In this document: one piece after another, positions 1 through 8,386 of the stretch | How positions within the stretch are numbered: the first letter of the stretch is position 1 | Layout: each line of letters opens with the position of its first letter | DNA from: Ottowia thiooxydans DSM 14619 | GTDB lineage: Bacteria; Pseudomonadota; Gammaproteobacteria; Burkholderiales; Burkholderiaceae_C | Direction: 5' to 3' | Assembly (NCBI RefSeq): GCF_000422885.1 | Contig: NZ_AUGX01000020.1 | Location: 51,165-115,164, forward strand | DNA length: 64,000 nucleotides | Program-made: the position numbers and the translations under genes | Notes under the pieces: model-generated | The model's input: the letters and a program-made list of their open reading frames with translations, nothing else | What the model was told of the DNA's origin: nothing | Databases searched by the model: none

Positions 1-187
1 TCAGCTCGCCCAGCGCGTAAGCGGATTTGATGGGTTCCCAGAAGAAAACCTGCAGGCCTCTCAAAGGGTCTTTGCCCAGCGCAACGAAGAGCAGAACGCC
101 GAGCAACACCGTGAGCGTGAGCGCAAGCAAGGGGGAGCCGTAGGTCCACCACCTGGAGGGGGTTGGCCGTGGTTCAAGCCGCAGCAT
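1..187 (-). CDS. ABC transporter permease, simple sugar/nucleoside (Bmp) type, N-terminal fragment
   Basis: Partial inner-membrane permease running off the left edge; only the first 62 codons are present. The read starts at ATG (185-187, complement) with a short basic, proline-rich cytoplasmic N-terminus, followed by one long hydrophobic helix rich in Leu/Val (residues about 20-40). Its start overlaps the stop of the ATPase gene by 14 bases, which indicates an operon with translational coupling. The partner ATPase type implies a BmpD/YufP-like permease for nucleosides or related compounds. Family assignment rests mainly on the neighbour, because the fragment is short. Confidence 0.6.
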   Translation of the reverse strand, partial: MLRLEPRPTPSRWWTYGSPLLALTLTVLLGVLLFVALGKDPLRGLQVFFWEPIKSAYALGEL

Positions 188-1736
188 GGTCGCTCTCCCG
201 CTGCATCTGGTTCAGGCTCGACTGCACATCTTCGTGCCAGAGCCCGCTCATCCACTGACCTATTTTTTCCACCGTGGCTTCTCGCCTCGAGATGGCAGGC
301 GAGAGCTGCCCTTTGGCGATCACATGCAGGCGATCGCAGATTTCGAAGAGTTCCTCCAACTCCTCGCTGACGACCAGCACTGCGCACCCTGAATCGCGCA
401 AAGCGAGGAGCTCGCTGCGGATCTGGGAGGCCGCGCCCACATCAACCCCCCAGGTGGGTTGAGCCACGATGAGCAGGCGGGGCTTGGCGTCTATCTCGCG
501 TCCCATGATGAATTTCTGCAGATTACCGCCTGAGAGGGAGCGAGCAGGTGCCTGTGGCCCGGCTGCTTTGACCTTGAAGCGTTCAATGATTCCTGTGGCC
601 TGCTGAGTGAGCTCTCTTGTCCTCAACCAACCGAGCTTGCCCACCGATTCATGGCGAGTGAGCAGCAAGTTGTGCGCCAAAGGCAGCTCCGGTACGGCGC
701 CACGGCCCAGCCGCTCTTCAGGCACGAAGTGCAGGCCAGACGCGCGCCGTTTGCCTGGCGACATCCTGGCTGCAGCCTGCCCGCACAGGGAGATGGCTGA
801 AGCTGGGGCTCGCTGGTCTTCTCCCGAAAGCGCGAACATCAATTCACGCTGGCCGTTGCCTGATACGCCGGCAATGCCGACGATCTCACCCGCCCGGACG
901 TCAAGTGACATATCGACCAAATCAGTTCCAAAGGGAGATTCACGTTTCAGATTCAGTCCCTGCACCTGCAACACGACTTCACCTGGAGTCCGTTCGTGGT
1001 GCTCCAACGCAGGGGGCTCAGCACCAATCATCATGCGGCTGAGGGATGCGTTGCTTTCCTGGCGCGGATCACATAGGCCCGTCACGCGGCCTCCGCGAAT
1101 GACCGTGCAGGCTGTGCACAGTGCGCGGATCTCATGAAGCTTGTGGCTGATATAAAGAATGCTGCAGCCTTCGGCAGCCAACTGCCGCAAGGTGACGAAG
1201 AGCTTGTCGACTGCTTGAGGGGTCAGTACAGAGGTGGGTTCATCCAGAATCAGCAGGCGCGGGCGCGCCAGCAACGCGCGGATGATTTCCACTCGCTGCA
1301 TCTCACCGACACCCAGCGTGTGCACAGGCCGCTGTGGATCGACCTCCAGCCCGTAAGCACTTGCCACTTCGGCAATGCGGCGGGACACATCGACCAGGGT
1401 CAGGCTCTTGTCCAATCCCAACCAGACATTTTCGGCCACGCTCAAGGTCTCAAACAGGCTGAAATGCTGGAACACCATGGAAATTCCCAGGGCCCGTGCT
1501 TCCTGAGGGTTGTGAATATGCACGGGCACGCCGTCGAACAAGACTTCACCCGCGTCCGGTTTGACCGAACCGTAGATGATTTTCATCAGCGTGCTCTTGC
1601 CCGCGCCGTTCTCGCCCAGCACGGCGTGGATTTCACCCGGCCGTACGGCGAGCGAAATGTCATCATTGGCCACCACCCCAGGGTAATGCTTGGTAATGCC
1701 GGAGAGCTGAAGTCGAAAAGGCGCGTCGGAGGTCAT
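174..1736 (-). CDS. ABC transporter ATP-binding protein, nucleoside/simple sugar (Bmp) type
   Basis: Cytoplasmic tandem-ATPase subunit (about 520 aa) energising a high-affinity importer. Domain 1 carries Walker A GENGAGKST (about residues 42-50) and Walker B LLILDEPTSVL. Domain 2 (from about residue 255) has a degenerate Walker A (GVSGNGQ), a good signature LSGGNLQ and an altered Walker B (LLIVAQPTWGVD). This asymmetry is typical of YufO/RbsA-like proteins. The ATG at 1736 is preferred; an in-frame TTG at 1748 is possible and would overlap the upstream stop. The gene sits between a COG4648-like membrane protein and the permease. No Bmp substrate-binding lipoprotein lies in the window, so the substrate is unknown. 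Confidence 0.85.
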   Translation of the reverse strand: MTSDAPFRLQLSGITKHYPGVVANDDISLAVRPGEIHAVLGENGAGKSTLMKIIYGSVKPDAGEVLFDGVPVHIHNPQEARALGISMVFQHFSLFETLSVAENVWLGLDKSLTLVDVSRRIAEVASAYGLEVDPQRPVHTLGVGEMQRVEIIRALLARPRLLILDEPTSVLTPQAVDKLFVTLRQLAAEGCSILYISHKLHEIRALCTACTVIRGGRVTGLCDPRQESNASLSRMMIGAEPPALEHHERTPGEVVLQVQGLNLKRESPFGTDLVDMSLDVRAGEIVGIAGVSGNGQRELMFALSGEDQRAPASAISLCGQAAARMSPGKRRASGLHFVPEERLGRGAVPELPLAHNLLLTRHESVGKLGWLRTRELTQQATGIIERFKVKAAGPQAPARSLSGGNLQKFIMGREIDAKPRLLIVAQPTWGVDVGAASQIRSELLALRDSGCAVLVVSEELEELFEICDRLHVIAKGQLSPAISRREATVEKIGQWMSGLWHEDVQSSLNQMQRESDHAAA

Positions 1737-1744
1737 GTTGCGGT

Positions 1745-2359
1745 TCAATGTTCGTGATCAGCGTTGGCATTACCTCGCCAACTCCGGATCGCCTGGCCAA
1801 TGGTTGCACGCTCGAACTCAGGATGCCAGCGGTAACGCAGCACGTGTTCAATCACGAAAAACCCCAGCAGAGATGCTGGGGAGACGGCGAGTGTAAAGAA
1901 TCCCCACGCCTTCAAGCCTCCCAAGACGTAAATGGCGATTGAAAGCAATGCCATGACCAGGAAGTAAATCGCCCAGGAGCGCGTGAGTTTGCGGGTGTAG
2001 ATCTCCATGGCAGGAGTCAAGGGATGCACACGCCGGGCCACGCCCGTGATGAGTGGCTGCGAACGAAGCGAAGCTGCGAACCAGAGGCAAAGAGTCAGAT
2101 AAACAGTGGAATATTCGGCAACGTAGAACAGTTCCGCCCGTTCGGCATTGTGCTGATAGATGACATAAAGCCCCAACGGCAGGAGCACAGCCAACGCGGC
2201 GCCAAGGAGCCTGTGCTGACGCCAGGCCCAGGAACAGGCAAACAGGATGCAGGGCGCAAGAAAGCTCAGGATGGCCAGAGGTGAGCGCGGTTGGAACCAT
2301 AGTACGCCTATACACCACACGGCATAGGCGATAGCCAGCGCTGTTCCGAAGCCGTGCAT
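1745..2359 (-). CDS. COG4648-like multi-pass membrane protein
   Basis: Inner-membrane protein of unknown function with about six hydrophobic segments and the internal motif RRVHPLTPAMEIYTRKLT followed by a W-containing helix. I recognise this motif from the COG4648 family of predicted membrane proteins. The start is uncertain: ATGs at 2359, 2419 and 2440, and an upstream in-frame start at 2566. I chose 2359 because it gives 204 aa, the usual family size, and places the first membrane helix at the N-terminus; the longer reads add a hydrophilic basic stretch. No convincing ribosome-binding site precedes any candidate. The stop lies 8 bases before the ATG of the ABC ATPase, so co-transcription is likely. 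Confidence 0.65.
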   Translation of the reverse strand: MHGFGTALAIAYAVWCIGVLWFQPRSPLAILSFLAPCILFACSWAWRQHRLLGAALAVLLPLGLYVIYQHNAERAELFYVAEYSTVYLTLCLWFAASLRSQPLITGVARRVHPLTPAMEIYTRKLTRSWAIYFLVMALLSIAIYVLGGLKAWGFFTLAVSPASLLGFFVIEHVLRYRWHPEFERATIGQAIRSWRGNANADHEH

Positions 2360-2474
2360 AGACGCGCGTCTGGCGCGAGCCTTTGGTGCGATGGCGGATA
2401 TTTCGGAACCGAGGGACATCTGTCGATGATACTGGCGCATACCCACTTGAACTCGTTTCCGGCGGATCACTCCC

Positions 2475-2714
2475 GTGCGCCACTGGCGGTCACTGCATTT
2501 TTTATCCTTATTGAGTGTCCTGATGCTGAGTGCTTGTTCGACATGGAGTCCCCGGACCAAGAGCAATGCGGGAGAGACTGATGCAGGCGCGCCTGCCGAC
2601 TTGAGCCCCAGAACCCGAGGCTGGTTTTACTCCTTCCCCCGCTGGGGGAAGGTTGGGAGGGGCCGGCCAACCGGTGGGGGCAAGCAGCGGTCGATTGAAG
2701 CGGTGCGGTTGTAA
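2475..2714 (+). CDS. possible small lipoprotein, truncated by or fused to repeat DNA
   Basis: A GTG-initiated frame (79 aa) preceded by GGCGGA eight bases upstream. Residues 1-20 form a convincing lipoprotein signal: basic N-terminus (MRHWRS), hydrophobic core, and a lipobox ending LMLSAC with the cysteine at about residue 21. Residues 22-50 are hydrophilic. From about residue 50 on, the frame simply reads through a dispersed GC-rich repeat (2624-2710), so the C-terminus is probably not native. It may be the 5' remnant of a longer exported lipoprotein whose body was lost when repeat DNA arrived. It is divergent from the COG4648-like gene if that gene starts at 2359. Confidence 0.4.
   Translation: MRHWRSLHFLSLLSVLMLSACSTWSPRTKSNAGETDAGAPADLSPRTRGWFYSFPRWGKVGRGRPTGGGKQRSIEAVRL
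2624..2710. repeat. REP-like dispersed repeat, copy 1
   Basis: Contains an inverted repeat (CCTTCCCCC at 2632-2640 pairing with GGGGGAAGG at 2644-2652), then the shared block GGCCGGCCAACCGGTGGGGG and a tail ending GCGGTGCGGTTG. Similar blocks recur at 28071-28160 and 56315-56375, which marks it as a dispersed intergenic family. Confidence 0.6.
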
Positions 2715-2732
2715 GTCCCTTCTGCTCTTGTA

Positions 2733-3075
2733 TTGAGGTCGGAGGCCGGGATTGCCCCCGGCAGCGCAGTCCCTTTCTTTGCTCGCACAAAGCAAGGAAC
2801 CAAAGAAATGCGACCCCAAGTCCGTGTCCCTGCGCTGCGCTCCGGGCACCCTCCGGTGCTCGGTCAAGGGGGCCGGCCATCCGGGGCGGTGCGGCAGAAC
2901 TCACTTCTTTCGCTTCGCTCACTACGTTCAAACAGCTGCCGCAAGCTAGTTCTTGAAGCAAGAGCATCTTTCAGTGCTCTTGTCCGCCCCTTACCCTGCG
3001 CTCCTCGGCACGGCCTCAAGGGGTGGGAGCCATGCTCGGGCCATTGCTGCGCTCGGCCTTCGGGAGGTTAGTCTT
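2733..3075. repeat. GC-rich composite repeat region, no gene
   Basis: This ~340-bp stretch has no credible gene. It contains the sequence series CCCTTTCTTTGCTCGCACAAAG, AAGGAACCAAAGAAATGCGACCC and GCGCTGCGCTCCGGGCACCC. I associate such series with long palindromic intergenic repeats in beta- and gammaproteobacteria. Frames on both strands here are low-complexity and lack ribosome-binding sites. The following 3076-3264 is AT-richer and holds nothing I can name. Confidence 0.45.
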
Positions 3076-3264
3076 TTCCTATCGGAAAAGAAAAAAATTT
3101 AAGACTTTGACAGAGCGGACTCTAGCAACACGTTCACGATCCGCGCAGGTTCATATATTCATCTCAACATGAAAAATCAGCGCGTTATCGGGGTTCTTGG
3201 GTAGGGTAGGGGGTGAGCGGCCCTCGAATCGTACGCCCCACCAAAACCAGCCCCCGGTTAATTC

Positions 3265-4497
3265 CTAGCCCCCAACCTGTCCCAACGCCTTCAATAATTT
3301 CTGTCCCCCACGCCCATCCGCCTTGTGCCCAAGCCGTTGCTGCTCGGCCTTAATGGCCTCCCGTGTCTTGGCGCCGATCATGCCGTCGGCACTCCCAATG
3401 TCGTGACCGCGTGCCAGCAACAAAGTTTGCAGCTCCCGGTTCTGCGCGCGGCTGAGTCCGGGGTCGTCAGTAGGCCACGGCGTTGCGAAGGCGGTGCCGG
3501 TTCCCGATCGCCCAACGAGATCAGAAAGGTGGGCGATGGCGAGCGCGTAGTTCTCGCTCGCGTTGTAGCTATAGAGCGCGTCGAAATTTCGTCCCACCAG
3601 AAACGCCGGGCCACCGCGCGCCGGAATCAACAAACCTGCGGTGCTCACACTGCCCGGCAGAGGCGAGCCGTCTACCAGTGTGAGCCCAGCCGCACGCCAA
3701 TTACTGATGGGCTGCTTATTCTTGCGCCCCGCGCTGCTCGTATCGATGCCAGCGGGCAACCGGACTTCAAACCCCCAGGACTCGCCGCGCCGATAACCCG
3801 CGTTTTGCAGGAAGCGTGCAGTGGAGGCCAGGGCATCCGGTACGCTGTCTACGATGTCCCGGCGTCCGTCACCGTCGAAATCCACTGCGCTACGGAAAAA
3901 CGTGCTGGGCATGAACTGCGTTTGCCCAAACGCACCCGCCCAGGATCCGGCCAGCTTCTCGGGCGCGATGTGGCCTTCTTGCAAGATCCGCAGGGCAGCG
4001 GCGAACTCTCCACGGAAATACGCTTGCCGGCGCCCGAAGCAGCTCAGTGTGGCCAGCGATTGAACCAGTGACCTGCCACCCAGGTTTTGGCCAAAGTTGC
4101 TCTCCACTCCCCACACACCAACCACTACATTGGCCGCCACGCCGGTCTGCTGCTCAATCTGTTGCAGTGTCTCGTTCCATTTGGCAAATCCCGCACGGCC
4201 CGCCGCGACCCGCTCATCGTCCACGAGCACGGCCAGGTAGTCCCAAACGGGCATGGTGAATTCCGGCTGCCGATTGAGTAGCACCAGCACGGACGGATCA
4301 GGAGCCAGGGCATCCGTGAAACGAGTGAAGGTGGCTGGCGTGATGGCTTTGAAGGCGGCTGTACCTCGCAGCTCATTCAAGCAAGTGCTGAATTCCGCGG
4401 GATCCAGCTTGGGAGGAAGGTCTTGCGCCAGGGCAGCCGGGGCCACGAAAGCAGCGAGTGAGAGGGCGGAAAGTGTCGTTCGGACGAGTCGGTTCAT
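3265..4497 (-). CDS. MltB-family lytic murein transglycosylase with peptidoglycan-binding domain
   Basis: Periplasmic enzyme that cleaves MurNAc-GlcNAc bonds of peptidoglycan, forming 1,6-anhydro products during wall turnover. The 410-aa product has a Sec signal peptide (cleavage after about ALA, residue 24). An SLT_2/MltB catalytic domain follows (about 35-330) with the catalytic Glu at about 132 in VWGVESNFG and the downstream GAFGQTQFMPS motif. A C-terminal peptidoglycan_binding_1 domain follows (about 350-408, motif ADGMIGAKTREAI). There is no lipobox, so it is a soluble paralogue rather than a lipoprotein MltB. It stands alone, 45 bases downstream of the next gene's stop. Confidence 0.9.
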   Translation of the reverse strand: MNRLVRTTLSALSLAAFVAPAALAQDLPPKLDPAEFSTCLNELRGTAAFKAITPATFTRFTDALAPDPSVLVLLNRQPEFTMPVWDYLAVLVDDERVAAGRAGFAKWNETLQQIEQQTGVAANVVVGVWGVESNFGQNLGGRSLVQSLATLSCFGRRQAYFRGEFAAALRILQEGHIAPEKLAGSWAGAFGQTQFMPSTFFRSAVDFDGDGRRDIVDSVPDALASTARFLQNAGYRRGESWGFEVRLPAGIDTSSAGRKNKQPISNWRAAGLTLVDGSPLPGSVSTAGLLIPARGGPAFLVGRNFDALYSYNASENYALAIAHLSDLVGRSGTGTAFATPWPTDDPGLSRAQNRELQTLLLARGHDIGSADGMIGAKTREAIKAEQQRLGHKADGRGGQKLLKALGQVGG

Positions 4498-4542
4498 GTA
4501 AAAAATGATAGCGTAGAGGTGAGTGCCGGAGCGACGGCTTCT

Positions 4543-7245
4543 TTAATCGTGTGTAGTCTGCAAATCCAGCGCCAGTATGGACGTGTTCGCGGAATCGGCG
4601 ATGCGCTGCTCCACGAAGCCAAGCGCCTGCGCGAGTTGCCGCATGCGCTGGTTTTCGGTCAACACGGTGGCTGTAAGGCGCTGCGTGCCCGCAGCGCGTT
4701 GATAGCTGATCAGCTTATCCATGAGGATGCGGCCTAATCCGGTTCCCTTGAGATCGGGGCGCAAGATGATGCCGAACTCCGCACCGATGTTGTCCGGATC
4801 AGCCTGTGCCCGCGCTACTCCCAGTGTTTTTTCAGCGCCATCAGCTTCCCGGATGGTCGCGACAAAGGCCATTTCGCGTGCGTAATCAATCTGCACCAGT
4901 CGTGCGAGCTCGCTGCGTTCCATGGTGCGGCGGCTGTAGAACACGCGCATGCGGATGTCGTCCGGATCCAGGCTTTCCAGGAAGGCACGATGCTGAGTTT
5001 CGTCTTCCGGACGAATGGGTCTCAGCGTCAAGCTCGTGCCTTGCCAAGGTATGGTTTCAATCAATTCATCGGGATAGGGCTGGATGGCGAAGTGGGCAGA
5101 ACCAGCGGGCTCTTTCGCGCTCACGCGAACACGGGCGTCGAGGGCCATCGCTCCTGCGTGGTTCACGATCAGCGGATTGATGTCCAGTTCGGCAATCTCA
5201 GGGACATCCGCCAGCAACTGCGAAACAGCCTGCAGCACCCGGATGATGGAATTCATATCGGCGGCTGGCACATCGCGATAGCCCGCGAGCAGGTGCGAAA
5301 CGCGCGTGCGGCCTATGAGTGCGCGTGCCAGCGGCGCATTCAGGGGCGGCAAGGCCATGGCGCTGTCTTTCATGACTTCGACCGCCGTGCCGCCCTGGCC
5401 GAACAAAATCACGGGTCCGAAAGTCGGGTCCACGCTGGCGCCAATGATCAGTTCCTGAGCCTGTGGCATTTTCACCATCTGCTGTACGGTGAATCCATCG
5501 AGTTGGGCCTGCGGGTGGCTTTTACGGATACGCGTGAGCATCTCGCGCGCGGCGGTGCGCACGGCCTCGGCATCTTGCAGATTCAAGACCACGCCGCCAA
5601 CGTCTGACTTATGGGTGATGTCTTCCGACAGAATTTTCATCACCACCGGAAACCCGATGTTCACCGCCTCGTTCGCTGCGGCATCCGGATTCGCCGGTAC
5701 GCTGCGCGTGGCTACCACGGGAATGCGATAGGCCTCACATACGGCTTTGGCCTCGGGCTCTGTCAGAAGCTCGCGGCCACTGTCCAGCACCTGCCTCACG
5801 ATGGAGCGCACTTGGGCGGTGTCGGGCCGCCCTTCTTCCGGAAGAGATCCACTGAAAGGGTGACTAGGGGGCGCTTCAGACAACTCCGTCTGGTTGTCTC
5901 CGTAGCGCTGCAGCATGCCTATGGCCTGCACGGCTTGCTCAGGCATGTCGTAGCAGGCAATGCCCGCCTGGAGAAAAATCTCCCGCGCCTCGGCCACGGC
6001 GTGGCCACCTACCCAGGCGCTAACTACCGGCAAGGCCGGCTTGCCTGTCGGTTGGATGGAAGACACCATGGCGCGCGCGATATCGGAGGCTGGCACGATG
6101 GCTGTGGGTGCGTGGATGAAAAGAATAGTGCCGGTATCACCGGGGTGGCGGGCCAGCGCGTCCAATGCGTCTACATAGCGTTGGGCGGGTGCATCACCAA
6201 TGATGTCCACCGGGTTGCCTCGCGACCAGTTGGCGGGCAGTACCGCGTCCAGATCCTTGATCAGGGGGCTCCCCAGCTCAGCGAGTGACACCTTGCTGGC
6301 CGCAGCGGCATCGGCAGCCATCACGCCGGCGCCACCGCCGTTGGTCAGAATGGTCATGCGGTCCCCGATTGGCCCCTTGAACCGTGTGAGGACCTCGGCC
6401 GCGAGGAACAGCTCTTCAAGGCTGTCTACGCGCAGCATCCCCGCCCGGGCGATGGCAGCGTCGTAAACGGCATCGGCACCAGCCAGCGCGCCTGTATGGG
6501 AGGTCGCAGCCTTTTGTCCCTGCGCGCTCCGCCCGGCTTTCACCACGATCACGGGCTTGTTGCGCGCCGCAGAGCGCGCCGCCGACATGAACTTGCGCGC
6601 CTGGTCAATCGATTCGATGTAGAGCAGGATGGCGCGCGTGCGCGCATCGCTGGCCAGGTAGTCGAGCATGTCGCCAAAATCAACGTCTGCATGCTCGCCC
6701 AGTGAAACAAAGTGCGAAAACCCAATGCGCCGCGCATCCGCCCAATCCAGCATGGCCGTCACCAGCGCGCCCGATTGCGAGATGAATGCAAGCTCACCGG
6801 GCCGTGCCGGAATGTGGGCAAAGCTGGCGTTCAGCCCAGCGTGAGGCGCCAGTAAACCGACGCAGTTGGGTCCCAGGATACGCATCAGGGTGGGGCGGGC
6901 AGCGTCTAACATTGCCTGCTTCTGTTCTGCAGTGAGTCCCGCGCTGATGATCACCGCAGCCTGAGTGCCTCGCTTGGCCAATTGCCGGATCAGATCGACC
7001 ACGGTGGAGGGCGGCGTGCAGATCACCGCGAGTTCAGGTGTCTCGGGTAGATCGCCTACGCTGGAGTAGCAGCGTTCACCTGTGAGATTCTTGTATTTGG
7101 GGTTGACCGGGTAGACGCGCTGCGCCTTACCGCCTGAGCGCATGTTGCGCCAAAGCGTGCCGCCCACTGAGAAAGGCCGCTCCGAAGCGCCGATAACGGC
7201 GACAGAGCGTGGATCGAACAGCGAGTCAAGGTTGCGAATGCTCAT
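4543..7245 (-). CDS. ADP-forming acyl-CoA synthetase / GNAT acetyltransferase fusion (Pat-like)
   Basis: A 900-aa cytoplasmic protein. The N-terminal CoA-binding Rossmann domain starts at residue 1 (SVAVIGASERP). The ligase_CoA region follows, with phospho-His candidate H250 in TSHTGALAG. An ATP-grasp domain spans about 480-710, and a C-terminal GNAT domain about 735-895. This is the architecture of the Pat/YfiQ protein lysine acetyltransferases that acetylate acetyl-CoA synthetase and other enzymes. Because the His in the synthetase part is retained, real acyl-CoA synthetase (ADP-forming) activity cannot be excluded. It is monocistronic, with MltB 45 bases downstream on the same strand. Confidence 0.88.
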   Translation of the reverse strand: MSIRNLDSLFDPRSVAVIGASERPFSVGGTLWRNMRSGGKAQRVYPVNPKYKNLTGERCYSSVGDLPETPELAVICTPPSTVVDLIRQLAKRGTQAAVIISAGLTAEQKQAMLDAARPTLMRILGPNCVGLLAPHAGLNASFAHIPARPGELAFISQSGALVTAMLDWADARRIGFSHFVSLGEHADVDFGDMLDYLASDARTRAILLYIESIDQARKFMSAARSAARNKPVIVVKAGRSAQGQKAATSHTGALAGADAVYDAAIARAGMLRVDSLEELFLAAEVLTRFKGPIGDRMTILTNGGGAGVMAADAAAASKVSLAELGSPLIKDLDAVLPANWSRGNPVDIIGDAPAQRYVDALDALARHPGDTGTILFIHAPTAIVPASDIARAMVSSIQPTGKPALPVVSAWVGGHAVAEAREIFLQAGIACYDMPEQAVQAIGMLQRYGDNQTELSEAPPSHPFSGSLPEEGRPDTAQVRSIVRQVLDSGRELLTEPEAKAVCEAYRIPVVATRSVPANPDAAANEAVNIGFPVVMKILSEDITHKSDVGGVVLNLQDAEAVRTAAREMLTRIRKSHPQAQLDGFTVQQMVKMPQAQELIIGASVDPTFGPVILFGQGGTAVEVMKDSAMALPPLNAPLARALIGRTRVSHLLAGYRDVPAADMNSIIRVLQAVSQLLADVPEIAELDINPLIVNHAGAMALDARVRVSAKEPAGSAHFAIQPYPDELIETIPWQGTSLTLRPIRPEDETQHRAFLESLDPDDIRMRVFYSRRTMERSELARLVQIDYAREMAFVATIREADGAEKTLGVARAQADPDNIGAEFGIILRPDLKGTGLGRILMDKLISYQRAAGTQRLTATVLTENQRMRQLAQALGFVEQRIADSANTSILALDLQTTHD

Positions 7246-7450
7246 GGCCTAAGCATAACGGCGCTGCATGAAGTCGCTGTGAAGGCGTGTAAATCCCGAC
7301 CTCCCCAGGCAATCTGAAGCAGGCGCCTGACCCGCCCCGTGCTGCAGAGGGCGGATGGCGGCTGCCACTATGGCCTAAGAGTGCGGGAGCTAGGCAACCG
7401 ATTGAGAAGTCACCACTTGCTATGAGCCGTGCGCGCGGCCACCTTCGCCG

Positions 7451-8362
7451 TCATGAGCTGTGCAGGATGACCGGGTTGGACAAGATGCCGATCCCCTCGA
7501 TCTCGCACTCCACCAGATCGCCGGAACGCAGGTAGCGCCCGTCCGCAACGGCGCAACCAGCGGGGGTACCTGTGGAAATGATGTCGCCCGGATTCAATGT
7601 CATCGCGCGCGAAATGCTGGCAAGCAGCTTGGGCACCTTGTAGATCATTTGCGCCGTGGAAGCGTCTTGGCGGATTTCGCCATTGACGCGGCAGATGATT
7701 CGCAAGGGATAGGGGTCTGGCAATTCGTCGCTCAAGGCGATCGCTGGCCCCAATGGGCATGAATGGTCCAGGCTCTTGCCCTGTACCCAGTTCTGTCCGT
7801 AGCGACCGGTCAGTGTGCGTGCTGCCTCATTCGCCTGCAGGCCTCGATAGCTGATGTCGTTACAGATGGTGTAGCCGGCCACATGCTGATAAGCGTCGCT
7901 TTCGGCAATGTCCCTGCCTCCGCGTCCAATCACCACCGCCAATTCGACCTCATAGTCCACTTTTTCGCCAAAGCTGTGGTCCGCAATCGGGTCTCCGTGG
8001 GCCACCGTGGTACCGGGCAGTTTCGTAAAAAAGAAGGGTTGCTCCGGCGGAATCAGTTTGCCTTCCGCGCCATGGTCGTCATAGTTGACTACGTGGGCCA
8101 GGATGCGCGAGCCGTTTTCTATGGGGGCCAACAGTTTCACGGAACCCAGCGGCACGAACCTGTTCCGGCTGGCACGCACCAGTTGGGAGGCTGCACTGCG
8201 CGCAGCCTCGTCAGCGGCCAGGAACAGCCGCAGATCTCGAAACAGGGGGGCAATCCAATCCATCCCGGCCTCGCAGGCGGCGAGACAGAGGTCCAACACT
8301 TGATCGCCCTCAACCACGCACACGTGCGGGCCGGCGACAGTCGCCATGCGTGCTACTTTCAT
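7451..8362 (-). CDS. fumarylacetoacetate hydrolase family protein
   Basis: A 303-aa FAH-superfamily protein (hydrolase, isomerase or decarboxylase acting on oxo-acids, Mg2+-dependent). The C-terminal core carries the usual acidic metal-binding pattern (KVDYEVELAVVIG, about residues 125-140) and the closing motif PGDIISTGTPAGC. A strong ribosome-binding site (AAGGAGC) precedes the ATG at 8362. It lies 24 bases downstream of the tartrate-dehydratase-like gene. As last gene of an AraC/Bug/dehydratase set, it would act on the 2-oxo acid formed by the dehydratase; the precise reaction is inferred, not shown. Confidence 0.85.
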   Translation of the reverse strand: MKVARMATVAGPHVCVVEGDQVLDLCLAACEAGMDWIAPLFRDLRLFLAADEAARSAASQLVRASRNRFVPLGSVKLLAPIENGSRILAHVVNYDDHGAEGKLIPPEQPFFFTKLPGTTVAHGDPIADHSFGEKVDYEVELAVVIGRGGRDIAESDAYQHVAGYTICNDISYRGLQANEAARTLTGRYGQNWVQGKSLDHSCPLGPAIALSDELPDPYPLRIICRVNGEIRQDASTAQMIYKVPKLLASISRAMTLNPGDIISTGTPAGCAVADGRYLRSGDLVECEIEGIGILSNPVILHSS

Positions 8363-8386
8363 TCATTGCTCCTTGGATAGGGCCGC

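Noticed and set aside
2467..2967. 166-codon minus-strand frame over the repeat region
   Set aside because: Composed of repeat DNA (REP copy and composite palindromes); such frames are commonly over-called and show no domain.
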